From: CAYSBE01 sp046309355
GTDB taxonomy: Bacteria > Bacteroidota > Bacteroidia > UKL13-3
Direction of reading: 5' to 3'
Length of the DNA: 64,000 nt
NCBI GenBank assembly: GCA_046309355.1
Contig: JBKCPL010000074.1
Span: 17,901-81,900 of the forward strand
In this document: positions 1 to 6,829 of the stretch, piece by piece
Numbering within the stretch: the first letter of the stretch is position 1
Layout of the letters: every line of letters starts with the position of its first letter
Made by a program: the position numbers and the translations under genes
Notes under the pieces: generated by a model
The model's database searches: none
What the model was told of the DNA's origin: nothing
Seen by the model: the letters and a program-made list of their open reading frames with translations, nothing else

Positions 1-1
1 A

Positions 2-388
2 TTTATCACTACACTGCCTGATACCTGGGGCATCGGACAAAAATTTATTTTACTTGCCGTCAATCACTGGGACAAGGAATTTCAACGAATAAATCTGGGT
101 GGGTTGACCTGCGATAGCCAGGATTTCTACAACTCAGATACGCATACTAATCAGGTATTTTTGCCCAAGCTGAATGATGGTGAGCCATTGTACATGGGAT
201 TTTTTCACACAGGAGCCTATCAGGAGTCGCTGGGCGGATACGGTGGTATTCAGCATTGTTTAGTTCCCGCACCCAAGCATATCATCATTGATAAAAACGA
301 GGACGGTTCACATCGGTTTACCTTGTTCGCTCCCGAGCAAACGGCTGCCAGTATGATGAATGTTCTGGGTTACACTTCATCTAAATAA
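2..388 (+). CDS. Arginine decarboxylase, C-terminal part (5' truncated)
   Basis: This frame is open from base 2, so the gene begins before the window; 128 residues are visible. The tail carries a stretch around MGFFHTGAYQESLGGYGG, followed by HCLVPAPKH, which resembles the C-terminal barrel of PLP-dependent group IV decarboxylases of the biosynthetic arginine decarboxylase type found in Bacteroidota. That enzyme converts arginine to agmatine for polyamine synthesis. The PLP lysine and most of the TIM barrel lie outside the window, so the assignment rests on the tail only; a diaminopimelate or ornithine decarboxylase relative is the alternative. The TAA stop is followed after one base by the ATG of the ferredoxin gene, which suggests co-transcription. 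Confidence 0.65.
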   Translation, partial: FITTLPDTWGIGQKFILLAVNHWDKEFQRINLGGLTCDSQDFYNSDTHTNQVFLPKLNDGEPLYMGFFHTGAYQESLGGYGGIQHCLVPAPKHIIIDKNEDGSHRFTLFAPEQTAASMMNVLGYTSSK

Positions 389-389
389 T

Positions 390-695
390 ATGAAATTTCA
401 AAAACACATATTTATCTGTACCAATCAAAAAGAGCCCGGAAAGGCTTGTTGCGGTGAACAACGCGGCATGGAACTGGTTCAAAAATTCAGAGACGTATTA
501 AATGAAAAAGGACTAAAGGGTGTAGTACGCGCTCAGCGTGCGGGATGTCTGGATGCCTGCAAATATGGTCCTGCACTGGTTGTGTATCCTGATGGTATAT
601 ACTATGCTCCGGTATCTCCCGATGATGTGGAGCGTATTGTTAATGAGCATATCATTGACGGAAATCCTGTAGAGGAGCTTGTATTGAACTGGTAA
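390..695 (+). CDS. (2Fe-2S) ferredoxin, thioredoxin-like fold
   Basis: This 101-residue cytosolic protein carries cysteines at about positions 10, 20, 21, 53 and 57. The first lies in FICTNQ and the last pair in AGCLDACKYGP, the pattern of thioredoxin-like 2Fe-2S ferredoxins related to the NuoE C-terminal fold. GPALVVYPDGIYY and the ending around PVEELVL are also typical. An upstream in-frame codon would extend the protein into the preceding gene, but the ATG at 390 gives the family N-terminus (MKFQKHIFIC) and sits one base after the upstream stop. It probably carries electrons, but no redox partner is visible. Confidence 0.85.
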   Translation: MKFQKHIFICTNQKEPGKACCGEQRGMELVQKFRDVLNEKGLKGVVRAQRAGCLDACKYGPALVVYPDGIYYAPVSPDDVERIVNEHIIDGNPVEELVLNW

Positions 696-730
696 GTTTT
701 ACTTTACTGGTTTACCTGCTTTTTTGTTTA

Positions 731-797
731 TAACACCTGCGTGTGTTACCAAAGTTACTGTGCGATTTTATAAATCAGACAACAGACCTTCGTCTGT
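731..797. other. Two small hairpins in the 3' region after the ferredoxin gene
   Basis: Positions 731-748 form TAACAC/GTGTTA (6 bp) around CTGCGT, and 782-797 form ACAGAC/GTCTGT (6 bp) around CTTC. Both lie between the ferredoxin stop and the strong terminator at 856-892, so they would be in the ferredoxin 3' UTR. A structured 3' UTR or small RNA is possible but unproven. Nothing else is recognised in 696-855. Confidence 0.3.
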
Positions 798-855
798 AAC
801 AAACGATTCATCAGGCAGCTATCAGAATGGCTTAGGTGTGCATGTACTTGTTATA

Positions 856-892
856 GTAAGAAAAAGGCGGACATTGTCCGCCTTTTTCTTAC
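856..892. terminator. Bidirectional intrinsic terminator
   Basis: A perfect 17-bp inverted repeat (856-872 and 876-892) with a 3-nt loop has a GC-rich core (GGCGGAC/GTCCGCC). It is flanked by A5 on one side and T5 on the other, so either strand has a stem followed by a U-run. It lies between the convergent ferredoxin (+) and dnaK (-) genes and can terminate both. Confidence 0.9.
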
Positions 893-910
893 AATCAAAA
901 TACCCAAAGG

Positions 911-2812
911 TTACTTCACTTCTTCAAACTCAACATCCTGTACATTATTGGTATCTGAATTACCTGTGTTGGCTCCATCGGCAGAAGCGCTTTCAGTTTG
1001 TGCTTGTTGAGTAGCGTTGTATAAATCCTGTGATGCAGCCTGCCACGCCTCGTTCAGGGCATTCATATGCGTATCAATACCTGCAAGGTCTTTGGCTTCA
1101 TGTGCTTTTTTCAATTCGCCCAAGGCTTTTTCAATGGTTTCTTTTTTATCAGCAGGAAGTTTTTCGCCATATTCTTTCAGTTGCTTTTCAGTTTGGAATA
1201 TCAGGCTGTCGGCCATGTTTACTTTTTCAGCCTCTTCTTTTGCTTTCTTATCGGCTTCGGCATTAGCTTCCGCTTCACGTTTCATTTTTTCGATATCTTC
1301 TTTGCTCAGTCCACTTGATGATTCGATGCGTATCTTTTGCTCTTTACCGGTGCCTTTATCTTTGGCACTTACGTGCATAATACCATTTGCATCAACGTCA
1401 AAGCTTACTTCAATTTGTGGAACACCGCGTGGTGACGGGGGTATGCCATCGAGGTGGAAACGGCCTATGGTGCGGTTGTCGCGGGCCATTGGTCGTTCGC
1501 CTTGCAATACATGTATTTCTACAGACGGTTGGTTATCGGCTGCAGTCGAAAATACTTCACTGCGTTTGGTTGGAATGGTGGTATTGGACTCAATCAATTT
1601 GGTGAATACACCACCCATGGTTTCGATGCCCAGTGATAGGGGAGTTACATCAAGAAGCAATACGTCTTTTACTTCACCGGTCAACACACCCCCTTGTATG
1701 GCAGCGCCAATGGCTACAACTTCATCCGGATTCACCCCTTTTGATGGGGATTTGCCGAAGAAATCTTCTACTGCTTTTTGTACAGCCGGTATACGTGTAG
1801 AACCACCTACCAATATAACATCGTCAATATCGCTTGTACTTAATCCTGCATTTTTAAGGGCTGTGCGGCAAGGTTCAATCGTACGTTTGATAAGGCTGTC
1901 CACCAACTGCTCAAATTTGGCACGGGTTAATGTTTTTACCAGGTGTTTTGGGCCGCTTTGTGTAGCCGTGATGTATGGTAAATTTATTTCGGTTTGTGGA
2001 GAACTGGAAAGTTCGATTTTGGCTTTTTCAGCTGATTCTTTCAAGCGTTGAAGCGCCATCGGGTCCTTGCGAAGATCTATTCCTTCTTCCGATTGAAATT
2101 CCTGAGCCAGCCAGTTAATAATCTCGTTATCGAAATCATCGCCACCCAGGTGCGTGTCCCCATCGGTTGATTTTACTTCAAAAACGCCATCGCCCAATTC
2201 GAGCACAGATACGTCATGTGTACCACCACCGCAGTCGAACACTACGATTTTAAGGTCTTTCTTATCTTTTTTATCAAGTCCGTAAGCCAGTGCAGCTGCG
2301 GTAGGCTCGTTAATGATTCTGCGTACGTTCAAACCGGCAATTTCACCCGCTTCTTTTGTGGCCTGACGCTGTGCATCGTTGAAATAAGCAGGTACGGTAA
2401 TTACCGCTTCCTTTACTTCTGAACCCAGATAATCCTCAGCCGTTTTTTTCATTTTCTGAAGTATCATGGCAGATAATTCCTGAGGGCTATACATGCGGCC
2501 ATCAATATTTACGCGGGGAGTATTGCCATCGCCTTTTTCTACCTTATATGGCACTCGTGGTATTTCGTTCTTCGCTTCATCAAAGCTTTGACCCATAAAG
2601 CGCTTGATAGAATAAATAGTATTCTGCGGATTGGTAACCGCCTGACGTTTGGCCGGGTCACCTATTTTGCGCTCGCCATCTTTTAAAAATGCAACAATAG
2701 AAGGTGTGGTTCTGCGGCCTTCGCTATTGGCAATAACAACCGGTTCGTTGCCTTCCATCACGGCAACGCATGAATTGGTTGTTCCTAAGTCTATTCCTAT
2801 AATTTTGCTCAT
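911..2812 (-). CDS. dnaK: Molecular chaperone DnaK (Hsp70)
   Basis: This is a 633-residue cytosolic Hsp70 of normal length. It refolds and protects proteins through ATP-driven substrate binding, with DnaJ and GrpE as partners; neither gene is in the window. The N-terminus shows IGIDLGTTNSC (phosphate-1 loop), followed by the phosphate-2 motif as FDCGGGTHDVS, with Cys and His where Leu and Phe are usual, and EPTAAALAYG. The substrate-binding domain and helical lid follow, ending in DVEFEEVK. The frame is open upstream for 24 more codons, but MSKIIGIDLG at 2812 is the family start. Upstream lie four TGTCAGT repeats and a weak sigma-54-like element. Confidence 0.98.
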   Translation of the reverse strand: MSKIIGIDLGTTNSCVAVMEGNEPVVIANSEGRRTTPSIVAFLKDGERKIGDPAKRQAVTNPQNTIYSIKRFMGQSFDEAKNEIPRVPYKVEKGDGNTPRVNIDGRMYSPQELSAMILQKMKKTAEDYLGSEVKEAVITVPAYFNDAQRQATKEAGEIAGLNVRRIINEPTAAALAYGLDKKDKKDLKIVVFDCGGGTHDVSVLELGDGVFEVKSTDGDTHLGGDDFDNEIINWLAQEFQSEEGIDLRKDPMALQRLKESAEKAKIELSSSPQTEINLPYITATQSGPKHLVKTLTRAKFEQLVDSLIKRTIEPCRTALKNAGLSTSDIDDVILVGGSTRIPAVQKAVEDFFGKSPSKGVNPDEVVAIGAAIQGGVLTGEVKDVLLLDVTPLSLGIETMGGVFTKLIESNTTIPTKRSEVFSTAADNQPSVEIHVLQGERPMARDNRTIGRFHLDGIPPSPRGVPQIEVSFDVDANGIMHVSAKDKGTGKEQKIRIESSSGLSKEDIEKMKREAEANAEADKKAKEEAEKVNMADSLIFQTEKQLKEYGEKLPADKKETIEKALGELKKAHEAKDLAGIDTHMNALNEAWQAASQDLYNATQQAQTESASADGANTGNSDTNNVQDVEFEEVK

Positions 2813-2839
2813 ATATAAAATGTTTATTGCGTTCTGATT

Positions 2840-2945
2840 ATCAATTGAAGTGCCAATCGATTTAGTGCTGTCAGTAGCATACAATATGTCAGTGCGGTTA
2901 CTGAATGAGGGCTAAAAATTCACAAACTGTCAGTAGTTTGTCAGT
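2840..2945 (-). promoter_or_regulatory. dnaK upstream region: four TGTCAGT repeats and a sigma-54-like element
   Basis: On the + strand TGTCAGT occurs at 2869-2875, 2887-2893, 2928-2934 and 2939-2945, which reads as ACTGACA four times in the dnaK direction. Two copies lie in a longer CTGTCAGTAG repeat (2868-2877, 2927-2936). Between them and the start codon, the minus strand reads TTGGCACTTCAATTGAT (2856-2840), which matches a -24/-12 element except that the final GC is GA. The repeats are seen directly; calling them regulator sites and a sigma-54 promoter is inference. Confidence 0.45.
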
Positions 2946-2946
2946 T

Positions 2947-3918
2947 TCAGGGGGTGAAACGAGGCAGGCTATTAATAGCATCCAGGCTGGCCTTATCAGC
3001 CAAAACAACATTGGAGAAGGTAGAAATGGAGCGGCTTGAAAAAATACCCAATCCATTATCTATGTTGCTGAATTCGGGTTTGTTTTGAACAAACGAGTTT
3101 TGTGTGCGGCTTATATCTATAAATAGCTTTAAGTCTTGCGAGCCTCCGGCAAATATATAATCAAGCCCTCTGAATTTCCGACTTACAGTGGGATCGTTTG
3201 ATAATTCGGTGCGGAAAAAGCCTAGCATATCGGGTGCTGAAACAACACGTCTGGTGTATTCGCTGGCACTTATATCGCGTGTGAGCAAATTTAGAGATAT
3301 GGGAAATTCAACGATTTTTTGGCTGCTGTCTCCATTTGTGTTGAACTCTGTATAGCGCAGTCTTACGTAGGTGTCATACACAAAGGTATTTGCACCCGGT
3401 TTAAACCTGACGTTGAAAAATGAAACCGAGTCGGTCCTTAAACGAATACTGTAGGGCAAGCCTGATGGTGCCTGTGCCGTGTCGGCTATTCCCATAATGA
3501 ATGTACGGCCACGGTATGTTTTGCCCGTTTGTGGACTAAAAATTTCCAGGTTGTACACTCTGCCATCTGTACGCGGACGAAAATTAGCTGTATAGATGTA
3601 GGCTTCGTCCGATGTAAAGAACCCGGATTCTTTTGGGGCCGGTATTTTGTTAAATGTAAACGACTCGCTTGAAGTTGACGTAACTTTTACAACCAGTGAG
3701 TCAAAATACAGTGAGTCGGGGTACTGCGCACCCTGCTGCGTATTTTGTGAAATGGAATTTTGATAGGTTTTTTGAATACGAATGTATTGCACGTTGCTAT
3801 TGGCATCCAGTAATCCAAAAACCACCGGAGTTTCTAACCATGGCGCATTTATGTCAATGTCGTTTTTGCATTGTGTAAACAGGCAAAGTAGCAGAACGGC
3901 ACCGATGTATTTTTTCAT
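2947..3918 (-). CDS. DUF4249-like outer-membrane or periplasmic lipoprotein
   Basis: This 323-residue protein has a lipoprotein signal peptide (MKKYIGAVLLLCLFTQC, lipidated Cys at about 17). It is a diverged paralogue of the gene 26 bp upstream: both start with C-x-N/D-E/D-L/I-x-V/I-x-A-P and share E-T-P-V-[VI], L-D and Y-[IV]-R-[IV]-x-K-T-Y. The beta-rich body resembles Bacteroidota lipoproteins of the DUF4249 group, which are of unknown function and often linked to outer-membrane receptors; the assignment to that family is tentative. No TonB-dependent receptor is adjacent. The two genes probably form one operon. Confidence 0.6.
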   Translation of the reverse strand: MKKYIGAVLLLCLFTQCKNDIDINAPWLETPVVFGLLDANSNVQYIRIQKTYQNSISQNTQQGAQYPDSLYFDSLVVKVTSTSSESFTFNKIPAPKESGFFTSDEAYIYTANFRPRTDGRVYNLEIFSPQTGKTYRGRTFIMGIADTAQAPSGLPYSIRLRTDSVSFFNVRFKPGANTFVYDTYVRLRYTEFNTNGDSSQKIVEFPISLNLLTRDISASEYTRRVVSAPDMLGFFRTELSNDPTVSRKFRGLDYIFAGGSQDLKLFIDISRTQNSFVQNKPEFSNIDNGLGIFSSRSISTFSNVVLADKASLDAINSLPRFTP

Positions 3919-3944
3919 GCGGTGCGAATATAGGTGTTGCAGGT

Positions 3945-4907
3945 CTATTTTTGCATACCGGGTATTGTTTGAATACTTTTAATCAGCGAAGGGTCTACCG
4001 TTATATTTTGCAAGCTGCTGGTATACATTGCACCCACAAAACCTAAGGCTCCGGGTATGTTGCTGGTATTGGTCGATTTTGAAACAAAAAACAGCGAGGG
4101 CAACGATTGATAGTATGCCAGTTCAAATTCGCTTCCGCCCGAAACCCAATTTATGTCAGTTCGTAGATAGCGGAAACTTTTACCCGGCATGGCTGATAGC
4201 TCCCTGCGCAAGTAATTCACCCAATCACTTCCACGCATAGTGATGTAGATACTTTCGAATGACTTATTTTCATCGGCCAGTATATTGCGCGCTGCAAAGT
4301 AATCGATAAAACGTTCAGGGCATGAGGCTTGAGAGGGGCTGTCGCACAAGGCGTAGTAAAAACGTACATAGCAGCTAAACATTCTGCCGTACCTGCCTGC
4401 TGTAATTGCCAGATTGTTATTGCCAGCATCCAGTTTACTGTTTCTGCTGAAAATAATTTCTGATGGTGCATCAATGGCTTGTACGCGTGCAGCATACGTT
4501 TTGTCGGTAGACGGTATGTATACCCGAACAGTGTAAAACTGTCCCGGGGTCAGTGCAAATGGCTCAGTTGTTTTATAAGCGTCATTACGTATATTAAATA
4601 TGCCAGCATCTTTTTGTAAACGAACGGGCTTTAGCGTTGTAGTAAGGCCTGTTTGTTCGCTTGAAATTCGAACATTCAATTCCTCATTAAAGTATCCAAG
4701 CATGCTATCGCGGGCACCGGCAAAACTTTCACCCTCTATCTGGTATGTTTTAGCCACGCGCACATATTGTGTATCAACACCCCCATCGAGCACACAGTAA
4801 ATGACAGGAGTTTCTTTGTAGGGCGCATACACTTCCAACTCGTTGTCGCATCCTGCTATTGTCAGCAGCAGTATAGAAATGAGTGTATTTATTAACGTGT
4901 GTTTCAC
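3945..4907 (-). CDS. DUF4249-like lipoprotein, paralogue of the next gene
   Basis: This 320-residue lipoprotein (signal peptide ending at IAGC, lipidated Cys at about 20) is the first gene of a two-gene minus-strand operon. Its N-terminal ETPVIYCVLDGG and YVRVAKTYQ match ETPVVFGLLDAN and YIRIQKTYQ of the downstream protein, so the pair arose by tandem duplication and then diverged strongly. No enzymatic motif is visible. Function unknown; it is probably a surface or periplasmic binding protein. Its start lies 74 bp from panB, which reads the other way, so the short gap must hold both promoters. Confidence 0.6.
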   Translation of the reverse strand: MKHTLINTLISILLLTIAGCDNELEVYAPYKETPVIYCVLDGGVDTQYVRVAKTYQIEGESFAGARDSMLGYFNEELNVRISSEQTGLTTTLKPVRLQKDAGIFNIRNDAYKTTEPFALTPGQFYTVRVYIPSTDKTYAARVQAIDAPSEIIFSRNSKLDAGNNNLAITAGRYGRMFSCYVRFYYALCDSPSQASCPERFIDYFAARNILADENKSFESIYITMRGSDWVNYLRRELSAMPGKSFRYLRTDINWVSGGSEFELAYYQSLPSLFFVSKSTNTSNIPGALGFVGAMYTSSLQNITVDPSLIKSIQTIPGMQK

Positions 4908-4951
4908 GAAGATGTTTACCTGGCAGGATGTAAAAATATAAAATTCCCGCT

Positions 4952-4959
4952 TACATTTG
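4952..4959 (+). promoter_or_regulatory. Bacteroidota -7 element upstream of panB
   Basis: TACATTTG matches the Bacteroidota sigma-A -7 consensus TAnnTTTG and lies 22 bp before the panB ATG. No clear TTG is found at the expected -33 distance, so confidence is limited. Confidence 0.35.
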
Positions 4960-4981
4960 ATGCCACTACATACATAGCCTT

Positions 4982-5797
4982 ATGAGCACGCACAAGGAAA
5001 TAAAGAAAGTGACTACCCACATTTTGCAGGAAATGAAAATGAGGGGCGAAAAAATATCGATGCTTACTGCCTACGATTATTCCATGGCTCGCATACTGGA
5101 TGATGCCAGGGTAGACGTGTTGCTGGTGGGCGACTCGGCAAGTAATGTGATGCACGGGCATGAAACTACATTGCCTATTACGTTGGATGAGATGATTTCT
5201 CATGCTGCATCTGTCATTCGGGCTGTAACAAGAAGCTTAGTTGTTGTAGATCTGCCGTTTGGTTCGTATCAGGGCAACTCCAAGGAGGCGCTAAGTTCAG
5301 CTATACGCATCATGAAAGAAGCAGAAGCGCATGCCGTAAAACTGGAGGGTGGTGAGGAAGTGGTAGAATCTATTAAGCGTATACTCACTGCCGGTATTCC
5401 GGTTATGGGACATTTGGGCTTAACACCTCAAAGCATATATAAATTCGGTACGTACGAAGTACGCGCCAAGGAAGACGAAGAAGCGAAAAAGCTAAAGCAT
5501 GATGCGCTATTACTGGAACAAGCGGGTTGCTTTGCTATTGTTTTAGAAAAAATTCCATCAGCGTTGGCCAAAGAAGTGACTGAATCGGTCAAAATTCCGA
5601 TTATTGGCATTGGTGCCGGACCTTTTGTTGATGGTCAGGTACTGGTTAGTCATGATATGCTGGGTATAAACAAAGATTTTTCACCCAAATTTCTCAGAAG
5701 ATACCTGAGCTTATACGATGAAATAAAAGGAGCAGTTCAGCAATACGTAGCCGATGTGAAATCACAGGATTTTCCGAATTCATCGGAACAATATTGA
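4982..5797 (+). CDS. panB: 3-methyl-2-oxobutanoate hydroxymethyltransferase
   Basis: This 271-residue protein (typical family length) adds a hydroxymethyl group from methylene-THF to alpha-ketoisovalerate to make ketopantoate, the first committed step of pantothenate and CoA synthesis. The conserved segments are all present: TAYDYSMA, VGDSASNVMHG (metal-binding Asp), VVDLPFGSYQ (second Asp), AVKLEGG, VLEKIP (catalytic Glu) and IIGIGAG. It is cytosolic and normally decameric. No other pantothenate gene is nearby. It diverges from the lipoprotein operon and is followed 48 bp later by a pseudouridine synthase gene on the same strand. Confidence 0.97.
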   Translation: MSTHKEIKKVTTHILQEMKMRGEKISMLTAYDYSMARILDDARVDVLLVGDSASNVMHGHETTLPITLDEMISHAASVIRAVTRSLVVVDLPFGSYQGNSKEALSSAIRIMKEAEAHAVKLEGGEEVVESIKRILTAGIPVMGHLGLTPQSIYKFGTYEVRAKEDEEAKKLKHDALLLEQAGCFAIVLEKIPSALAKEVTESVKIPIIGIGAGPFVDGQVLVSHDMLGINKDFSPKFLRRYLSLYDEIKGAVQQYVADVKSQDFPNSSEQY

Positions 5798-5845
5798 TTC
5801 ATCCTGTTATATCCGATTTGTTGAACTTCCGGGTAAAGTAAACGC

Positions 5846-6493
5846 ATGAAAATTTTATACGAAGACAACCACCTCATCGCGGTTGAGAAAAGGGCCGGAC
5901 AAACTGTGCAGCCCGAGCCGGGTAAGCCGCCAAGTGTGGAAGAAGAGGTAAAGGCGTATATAAAAGAAAAATACGAAAAGCCCGGTGCTGTTTTTGTAGG
6001 TGTGATACACCGGCTGGATATGCCCGTGAGCGGAATTGTATTACTTGCCAAAACAAGCAAAGCGCTGGAAAGAATGAATAAGTTATTTGAGCAACGCAAC
6101 GTAAAAAAAATGTATACTACTCAGGTAGAGAATGGGCCTTCAAAACCTGAAGATACCATTACCCACTGGCTTAAACGAGACGATGTACGCAAATTGGTAA
6201 AAGCGTATGAAAGCGAAACACCGGGTACAGAAAAAGCGCAATTGCACTACGTGTTGCTGAAAAATAAGCAGGGGAGGTCGATACTGCAGGTCACACTACT
6301 AACAGGCCGTAAGCATCAAATACGTGCTCAGTTGTCGGCCATCGGTTGTCCAATTACAGGCGATGTAAAATACAAGGCCTCAAAGGCATTTGCCGACCAC
6401 CGTATTTTGCTACATGCTTCCGAATTGTCGTTTGTGCATCCGGTAACCAACGAGCCAATAACAATTCGCTCAACTCCTGATTTTTTAATTTAG
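5846..6493 (+). CDS. RluA-family RNA pseudouridine synthase
   Basis: This 215-residue protein isomerises uridines in rRNA or tRNA. The catalytic signature is HRLDMPVSGIVLLAKT (about residues 57-72), where the Asp is the nucleophile; the usual T before SG is replaced by V. The closing motif LLTGRKHQIRAQLSAIGCPITGD is also typical. It lacks the N-terminal S4 RNA-binding domain of RluD, so it is a short single-domain form like TruC or RluA. The exact target uridine cannot be inferred. Downstream lies the tRNA-His region on the other strand. Confidence 0.9.
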   Translation: MKILYEDNHLIAVEKRAGQTVQPEPGKPPSVEEEVKAYIKEKYEKPGAVFVGVIHRLDMPVSGIVLLAKTSKALERMNKLFEQRNVKKMYTTQVENGPSKPEDTITHWLKRDDVRKLVKAYESETPGTEKAQLHYVLLKNKQGRSILQVTLLTGRKHQIRAQLSAIGCPITGDVKYKASKAFADHRILLHASELSFVHPVTNEPITIRSTPDFLI

Positions 6494-6511
6494 TCAAATA
6501 CACAGTCGTTT

Positions 6512-6559
6512 TTGGGGTGGAATATGGTCCCGATAGCTATCGGGATCGAACCCACGACC
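6512..6559 (-). pseudogene. Relic of a tRNA-His 3' half interrupted by a palindrome
   Basis: The + strand repeats the 3' part of the intact tRNA-His about 100 bp away: GGGGTGGAATATGG, then TCGAACCCACGACC. Between the two blocks, where the real gene has GGC, this copy has an 18-nt palindrome (6528-6545) in the T-arm. After CACGACC the sequence jumps to TTTGGT, a string also found just upstream of the intact tRNA, as if the body of the tRNA had been deleted. It cannot fold as a tRNA. Confidence 0.75.
6528..6545. repeat. 18-bp perfect palindrome
   Basis: TCCCGATAGCTATCGGGA is a perfect inverted repeat without a spacer. I believe similar palindromes recur in Bacteroidota genomes, but I cannot verify that here. 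A looser relative (TCCCGAT, 6-nt loop, ATCGGGA) lies at 35516-35535. Confidence 0.85.
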
Positions 6560-6585
6560 GTTTGGTATTGAATTTATAATAGCAT

Positions 6586-6615
6586 AAAAAAAGCCGAAGT
6601 AAAACTCCGGCTTTT
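6586..6615 (-). terminator. Terminator downstream of tRNA-His
   Basis: On the minus strand AAAAGCCG-type arms (6604-6615 and 6589-6600) form a 12-pair stem with one mismatch and an AAA loop, followed by a run of seven T. It begins directly after the encoded tRNA 3' end, so it fits a tRNA terminator. Confidence 0.75.
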
Positions 6616-6617
6616 GG

Positions 6618-6692
6618 GGTGGAATATGGGGCTCGAACCCACGACCTCCTGAACCACAATCAGGCGCTCTAACCAACTGAGCTAAAACCACC
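6618..6692 (-). tRNA. tRNA-His (anticodon GTG)
   Basis: The minus strand gives a D-arm (AGCTCAGTTGGTTAGAGC), an anticodon arm CCTGA-TTGTGGT-TCAGG with anticodon GTG, a short variable loop and a T-arm GTGGG-TTCGAGC-CCCAT. The template has an extra G at position -1, as in tRNA-His, and the next three bases (6617-6615) read CCA, so CCA may be encoded. The acceptor stem is imperfect: GTGG pairs with CCAC, but the next two pairs are T-T mismatches. An open reading frame antisense to this tRNA is not a gene. Confidence 0.88.
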
Positions 6693-6726
6693 ATTTGGTG
6701 CTTTAACCTCCCGACAAATATCTGGA

Positions 6727-6741
6727 TGAGCTAAAACTACC
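6727..6741 (-). repeat. Partial copy of the tRNA-His 5' end
   Basis: TGAGCTAAAACTACC matches the 5' end of the intact tRNA-His (6678-6692) at 14 of 15 bases, 49 bp away. With the relic at 6512-6559 it suggests an old tandem array of this tRNA, now decayed. Apart from these pieces, nothing is recognised in 6693-6829. Confidence 0.5.
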
Positions 6742-6829
6742 GTTGTTGAAAATGAATCGGAACTTGATTCACACAATTCATTTACAGGGGTGCGAATTTA
6801 ATACGACTTTAAGTATTTATCAAACCAAA

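Noticed and set aside
1017..2051. Long open frame antisense to dnaK (344 codons)
   Set aside because: It is rich in Ser and Phe and mirrors the codon pattern of dnaK; it has no start signal or homology features. It is a shadow.
6512..6692. tRNA relic as the attachment-site scar of an integrated element
   Set aside because: Only about 60 bp separate the relic and the intact tRNA, and the relic keeps the upstream flank, which fits tandem duplication better.
6494..6694. Open frame of 66 codons across the tRNA-His region
   Set aside because: It is the translated minus strand of the tRNA and its relic, a well-known false gene.
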